Assembly (NCBI GenBank): GCA_030598905.1
Contig: JAUVPA010000032.1
Location: forward strand, 1-10,620
Direction of reading: 5' to 3'
Source: Acidimicrobiia bacterium
Lineage (GTDB): Bacteria; Actinomycetota; Acidimicrobiia; Spongiisociales; UBA5794
Length of the DNA: 10,620 nt
Positions within the stretch are counted from its first letter, which is position 1. Each line of letters begins with the position of its first letter. Position numbers and translations under genes: made by a program. Under the pieces are notes generated by a model that saw only the letters and a list, made by a program, of their open reading frames with translations, did no database searches and was not told where the DNA came from. Of this stretch, positions 7,188-10,620 are shown in pieces.

Positions 7188-8390
7188 TCACGCAACGGGG
7201 GTGAAGGCGAGCGGCATCTTCTTGGGAGCACGCGTGAAGGTGCCCTGCATCTGCGGCGGACCGTCGATGAACGAGATGTCGTCCATCGCATCGAGGAGCT
7301 GATTGGTGCCGATCTCCACCTCGGTCTTCGACAGCATCGATCCCACGCAGAAGTGGCGGCCCAGGCCGAATCCGGTGTGGTTGGCGCCAGACGTAAAGGC
7401 CCGGTTCACGTTGAGGTCTTCGCGGAAGATATCGAACTTCTCCGGAATCTCGTACTGGCGGGGATCCCGGTTGGCGGCACCGATCAAGAGCGTCATGGTG
7501 GAGCCTGCGGGGATCCTTCCGCCGGCGATGTCGACGTCTTCGTTGGGTTGGCGCATGATCATCAGTACGGGCGGTGTGTGTCGCAGCGTCTCCGCGAAGG
7601 CATTGGCGATCAACCTGCGGTCCTCGCGAACCGCCTGTAGCTGATCCGGGTTCTCGATGAGCCGCATGAACATGTTGGCCATCGCCTTGTCGGTGGTCTC
7701 GCCCCCGGCCACGAGCAGGAGGCTGACGAAGGCCTTGATCTCGATGTCGCTCATCTGGTGGCCGTCGATTTCTGCGGTCGCCAGAGTTGACAGCAAATCG
7801 GAGCCAGGGTTTGCCCGTCGCTCCCGAACGATGGGGACGATGTAGGCCTGGAGCTCCTCCTTGGTCTGCAAACCGGCTTCCGTGATCGCCGGATCCTGCG
7901 TGAGGTTGGACAGGAACGCCATGATCGAGTCATACCACTTGTGGAACTTGTCGTGATCATCTTTCGACAGGCCGAGCATGTCCACGATCACGTTGATCGG
8001 GAAGCGCGTCGAGTACTGGTCGACGAAGTCGACCTTGCCATCGCGGCGCCAGGCCTCGATGAGGACTGATGAGTTCGACTCGATCACCGGGACGAACTTC
8101 TCGCCAAGCTCACTGCCGCGGAACGCGGGTTGAATGGTCGCCCGATGCCGTGAATGCTCGCGTCCATGCATCTGGAGGATCGTCGGGCCGTGGACCGGCT
8201 CGAGCTGCCAGCCGTAGTTGTCAGTTGTGAACACGTTCGACTTGAAAGCCTCCTCGACGTCCTCGTATCGACTGAGCATGTACGACTGCATGAGCTCGTG
8301 GTAGTAGAGCCGATGGTCATCGCGGAGCACCTCAAAGGTCGCGTTGGGATCGTCCAGAAACTCGGGTGCGAGGATGTCAGGAGAAGTCAT
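7188..8390 (-). CDS. Cytochrome P450 monooxygenase
   Basis: This 400-residue soluble bacterial class I P450 should insert one oxygen atom from O2 into an organic substrate. Visible landmarks are the I-helix oxygen-activation motif AGGETT (228-233), the K-helix ETLR (267-270), and the haem loop FGLGRHFCVG with thiolate ligand Cys348. Length is normal and there is no membrane anchor. The ATG at 8390 is chosen because GGAGG lies six bases upstream and the N-terminus then matches family length; the in-frame extension to 8480 crosses the upstream stem-loop. No ferredoxin or reductase gene is next to it, so electrons must come from elsewhere in the genome. It ends 18 bases from the stop of the CocE-like gene, facing it. 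It is separated from the second CoA ligase by 101 bases. The substrate and CYP family cannot be fixed by eye; steroid, fatty-acid or terpene hydroxylation would fit the neighbours. Confidence 0.96.
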   Translation of the reverse strand: MTSPDILAPEFLDDPNATFEVLRDDHRLYYHELMQSYMLSRYEDVEEAFKSNVFTTDNYGWQLEPVHGPTILQMHGREHSRHRATIQPAFRGSELGEKFVPVIESNSSVLIEAWRRDGKVDFVDQYSTRFPINVIVDMLGLSKDDHDKFHKWYDSIMAFLSNLTQDPAITEAGLQTKEELQAYIVPIVRERRANPGSDLLSTLATAEIDGHQMSDIEIKAFVSLLLVAGGETTDKAMANMFMRLIENPDQLQAVREDRRLIANAFAETLRHTPPVLMIMRQPNEDVDIAGGRIPAGSTMTLLIGAANRDPRQYEIPEKFDIFREDLNVNRAFTSGANHTGFGLGRHFCVGSMLSKTEVEIGTNQLLDAMDDISFIDGPPQMQGTFTRAPKKMPLAFTPVA

Positions 8391-8396
8391 GTGCTG

Positions 8397-8401
8397 CCTC
8401 C
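8397..8401 (-). promoter_or_regulatory. Shine-Dalgarno GGAGG of the P450 gene
   Basis: GGAGG is placed six bases before the ATG at 8390. It supports this start over the longer in-frame reading to 8480. Confidence 0.75.
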
Positions 8402-8449
8402 GGTGCAGGGTGTGTTCGTCAGCTGTCCAATGCTCGTTTCGAGCCATTT

Positions 8450-8483
8450 GGTGTGGTCCGGCTTCGTGGAGCCGGACCACACC
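8450..8483 (-). terminator. 14-bp perfect stem-loop between CoA ligase and P450
   Basis: The arms at 8450-8463 (GGTGTGGTCCGGCT) and 8470-8483 pair perfectly around a six-base loop. The hairpin begins nine bases past the CoA-ligase stop on the minus strand. A GC-rich stem this long and this close to a stop suggests an intrinsic terminator or an mRNA-end stabiliser. No U-run follows on either strand, as is often seen in actinobacteria, so partial read-through into the P450 is possible. A smaller hairpin (GCTCG TTT CGAGC, 8432-8444) lies directly beside it. Confidence 0.55.
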
Positions 8484-8491
8484 CTTGTTCG

Positions 8492-10051
8492 TCAGACCTG
8501 GCGTTCCTCATCTGCCCAGTGTGGTGCGCGCAAGACACGTTTGAGGATCTTGCCTGTCGGTGCTTTGGGAAGCTCGTCGACGAACTCGACCCTCTTCGGC
8601 TTCTGGTACGACGCGAGGTTCGCCTTGGCAGTTTCGATGATCTCTTCCGACGTCGCTTCCATGTCTGGCTTGAGGACGACGTACGCCATCACCGATTCGC
8701 CCCACTCATCGTCGGGAATGCCGATCACGGCTGTTTCGAGGACGGCGGGATGTCGAGAGATCGCCTCTTCGACCTGCACCGAGTAGATGTTCTCACCGCC
8801 TGAGATGATCATGTCCTTGGCGCGATCGACAATGAAGACATAACGATCCTCATCCCACGTGGCGATGTCGCCGGTCCACATCCATCCATCCTTGATGGTC
8901 TCTGCTGTGAGGTCGGGTCTGCGGAAGTAGCCCACCATGTTGGCCTCAGACTTGACGATGATCTCTCCCGGCGTCTTGCCATCGCGAGGGACATCCGCAC
9001 CCTTCTCGTCGACGATCCGGACCGACGTGACGAAACCCTCGCGCCCACACGCCTTGAGCCGTTCCGGGTGGTAATCATCGCGGATCGCTCGAATGTGGTC
9101 TTCCTGGGAGAGGAACGTCATTGTTGTCCCCTCCGTCTGGCCGTAGCCCTGAATCAGGGTGCACGGGAAGTGATCCATCGCTTCCTTGATGACCCGGCTT
9201 GGCATGGGCCCGCCGCCGTACTGGATGTTGCGCAGGCTCTGGATGTCGTAGTTCTCGAATCCGGGAACGGCCATCATCCAGTTGAGCATCGTGGTCACGC
9301 CGAGGAACGCGGAGACACGTTCCTGCTGGATGAGATCCATCGCCAGCTTCGCATCGAAGTTCATCAACACGAGCGGACATCCGTGCGCCAGGTAGTTCAC
9401 AGCCAGGACGACCGGAATGTGGAACATCTGGCCGGTCAGCATGTAGACGTCGGTTGGAACGATCCGCTCCGCGACTGTCTGATTGAGCATCCCGAAGTAC
9501 ACGCTCTTGTGCGTGTGCAGCGCTCCTTTCGACTCTCCTGTGGTGCCCCCCGTATAGAGGATGAACAGGGGGTCGTCCGTGCCGAGCTGGCTCGACCACT
9601 TGGGTTCCTCATCGCTGGCGGCGGCCACGAGGTCTTCGTACGACCCATCTCCGGACGGTCCGTATTGGAGCCAGTGGTCGACGGAATCGACCATGCCCTG
9701 CAGCTCGGTGGCGACCTCGCTGTATTTGTCCTGGAAGATGTAGGCGCGAGGCTCGCCGTTTTCTGTGATCTTCTTGAGTTCCGGCGCGGACAAACGCCAG
9801 TTCATCGGCTGAGCCACCAGCCCGCTGCGTCCGCACGCGAAGTACAGCGCGGCGTACTCGATGCTGTTTTGACTCAAGACGCCGACACGGTCGCCCTTCT
9901 CGAGGCCGAGGCCTCTGAGGCCGTTCGCCAGCTTGCGCACGTGCTGGTCGAAGTCGGCGAAGTTGATGCGTTTGTCCGTCGTGCTGTCGACGATGGCTTC
10001 AGCGTTGGGTGTCTGCTTGGCCCACTTCGCGGGAATCATCCCGATGTTCAT
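8492..10051 (-). CDS. AMP-forming acyl-CoA synthetase (FadD-like)
   Basis: This 519-residue ANL-superfamily ligase has all core motifs intact: A3 YTGGTTGESKG (166-176), A5 YGQTEG (303-308), A7 WTGD (392-395), A8 RAKDMIISGGENI (410-422) and A10 LPKAPTGKILKR with the adenylation Lys501. It should convert a free carboxylic acid to its CoA thioester. The chain length or ring type it accepts cannot be read by eye; mycobacterial FadD3/FadD35-like and other medium/aryl acid ligases look similar. The ATG at 10051 has GAGGAG seven bases upstream. It lies 42 bases after the NTF2-like gene with a small hairpin between them, and upstream of the P450, so SDR, NTF2-like gene and ligase probably share a transcript. 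It is not a close copy of the other ligase in the window: the A3, A5 and A10 motifs all differ. Confidence 0.95.
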   Translation of the reverse strand: MNIGMIPAKWAKQTPNAEAIVDSTTDKRINFADFDQHVRKLANGLRGLGLEKGDRVGVLSQNSIEYAALYFACGRSGLVAQPMNWRLSAPELKKITENGEPRAYIFQDKYSEVATELQGMVDSVDHWLQYGPSGDGSYEDLVAAASDEEPKWSSQLGTDDPLFILYTGGTTGESKGALHTHKSVYFGMLNQTVAERIVPTDVYMLTGQMFHIPVVLAVNYLAHGCPLVLMNFDAKLAMDLIQQERVSAFLGVTTMLNWMMAVPGFENYDIQSLRNIQYGGGPMPSRVIKEAMDHFPCTLIQGYGQTEGTTMTFLSQEDHIRAIRDDYHPERLKACGREGFVTSVRIVDEKGADVPRDGKTPGEIIVKSEANMVGYFRRPDLTAETIKDGWMWTGDIATWDEDRYVFIVDRAKDMIISGGENIYSVQVEEAISRHPAVLETAVIGIPDDEWGESVMAYVVLKPDMEATSEEIIETAKANLASYQKPKRVEFVDELPKAPTGKILKRVLRAPHWADEERQV

Positions 10052-10076
10052 ACTTCGTCTCCTCTTTCCCGCTCGT

Positions 10077-10092
10077 CTCTCGCCAGCGAGAG
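10077..10092 (-). other. Small intercistronic hairpin
   Basis: CTCTCGC (10077-10083) and GCGAGAG (10086-10092) are perfectly complementary. The hairpin starts right after the NTF2-like stop codon and ends before the ligase ribosome site. There is no U-run, so a processing or decay-barrier role is more likely than termination. It may also be chance. Confidence 0.4.
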
Positions 10093-10093
10093 G

Positions 10094-10501
10094 TCAATAG
10101 GGCAGGTCGAGCGCGAGGTCACGATTACGGATCAGCCATTGGCCGTCGACGAGCTCCACCTTGTCCGTGTAGACGCCGGACGAGATGACGTTCAACGCGC
10201 CGTCCGATATCGAGATCAGCGTCAAGTAGGACACGGCCGTCACCGACGAGTCGGTCTCATCCTCGAAGAAGATGTTCGACACCACGTGGCGACGTTGATC
10301 CTCCTGGCTCTCCGAGGCGCCCCGGTACAGACCCATGATCGTGTCTCTGCCTTCGAAGTTGCCCACCTGACCCTGTCCATCGATAGAGAGGGTGAACACA
10401 GCGTCTTCGGTGAGGATCGACTCCAGGTAGTCGAGGTGCCCCTGGTCGTATGCCCAACCTGCCTTGCCGAGCATCCCGGATACTGCTTGTTTGTCTGCCA
10501 C
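10094..10501 (-). CDS. SnoaL/NTF2-like fold protein
   Basis: This 135-residue protein has the sequence pattern of the SnoaL-like / NTF2-like cone fold. An N-terminal helix ends WAYDQGHLDYLESILTEDAVF (residues 16-36). GRDTI follows, then His72 in a RRHVVSN strand, then a C-terminal hairpin with GVYTDKVELVDGQWLIRNRD. Members of this fold include small isomerases, cyclases, dehydratases and limonene-epoxide-hydrolase-like enzymes, and the beta subunits of ring-hydroxylating dioxygenases. The pocket pair Asp19/His72 would suit acid-base chemistry, but no reaction is assigned. The GTG at 10501 is preceded by GGGAG eight bases upstream. It is 37 bases downstream of an SDR gene and 42 bases upstream of the CoA ligase, an arrangement often seen in steroid/terpenoid-type degradation clusters. 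Confidence 0.85.
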   Translation of the reverse strand: MADKQAVSGMLGKAGWAYDQGHLDYLESILTEDAVFTLSIDGQGQVGNFEGRDTIMGLYRGASESQEDQRRHVVSNIFFEDETDSSVTAVSYLTLISISDGALNVISSGVYTDKVELVDGQWLIRNRDLALDLPY

Positions 10502-10538
10502 TGTGCTTGCTCCCTTTCCTGTTGCTATCGATCCGCTC

Positions 10539-10620
10539 TCACATGCCGAGCTGGTCGACGGTGCCCCTCCACGCGAGCGACCCGCCGTCGATAAGAATGT
10601 ATGCGCCGTTGATAAACGCT
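10539..10620 (-). CDS. C-terminal end of an SDR-family oxidoreductase (partial)
   Basis: Only the last 26 codons are inside the window. They read FINGAYILIDGGSLAWRG and end at a TGA at 10539-10541. The pattern INGxxxxIDGG is the classic last strand of short-chain dehydrogenases (compare ISGAVLDVDGG in the other SDR here). The N-terminal cofactor and catalytic parts lie beyond 10620. It probably shares a transcript with the NTF2-like gene 37 bases downstream. Confidence 0.8.
   Translation of the reverse strand, partial: AFINGAYILIDGGSLAWRGTVDQLGM

Noticed and set aside
7167..7190. TGATC/GATCA inverted repeat joining the two convergent stops as a bidirectional terminator
   Set aside because: The arms are only five bases, not GC-rich, and no U-run follows. 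It is explained by the two stop codons themselves.
9068..10594. Long plus-strand open frame (508 codons) opposite the CoA ligase, NTF2-like gene and both spacers
   Set aside because: The minus strand carries complete, motif-rich genes with good ribosome sites. The plus-strand translation shows no recognisable domain and is the usual antisense shadow of GC-biased codons.

Overview
The window reads as a catabolic or biotransformation locus from a high-GC actinobacterium. The clues are strong GC bias at third codon positions, GTG starts, repeated ATGA stop/start overlaps, an F420-type luciferase-like oxidoreductase, a soluble P450, and a hydrolase whose closest known relative by motif is the cocaine esterase of Rhodococcus. 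An Acidimicrobiia-like or mycobacterial/Rhodococcus-like host would fit, but the sequence alone does not settle this. No mobile element, CRISPR array, rRNA or tRNA is visible, and no regulator gene lies inside the window.

Layout. (a) From 5372 down to 1, minus strand, there is a tight five-gene operon: SDR oxidoreductase, acyl-CoA synthetase, zinc MDR alcohol dehydrogenase, luciferase-like oxidoreductase, and FMN alpha-hydroxy-acid dehydrogenase (cut by the window edge). Three of its four junctions are 4-base ATGA overlaps; the fourth has a 21-base gap and a strong Shine-Dalgarno. (b) 5373-5456 is a short divergent control region with a TetR-type imperfect palindrome and a possible promoter for a leaderless transcript. 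(c) 5457-7169, plus strand, is a full-length CocE/NonD-family protein whose catalytic serine position is alanine. (d) From 10620 down to 7188, minus strand, lie the C-terminus of a second SDR, an NTF2/SnoaL-like protein, a second acyl-CoA synthetase and a cytochrome P450. A 14-bp stem-loop sits before the P450, and the P450 converges tail to tail with the CocE-like gene.

How the parts could work together (inference): oxygenation (P450), carbonyl/alcohol redox steps (two SDRs, MDR, luciferase-like enzyme, alpha-hydroxy-acid dehydrogenase), CoA activation of carboxylates (two AMP-forming ligases) and possible small-molecule handling by the NTF2-like protein together look like stepwise degradation of a hydrophobic or ester-containing compound. 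The substrate cannot be read from the sequence. The most unusual element is the CocE homologue: Asp256 and His288 of the triad are kept, but Ser is replaced by Ala116 and the oxyanion-hole Tyr by Gly43. It is therefore either a non-hydrolytic relative or an enzyme with a different mechanism.
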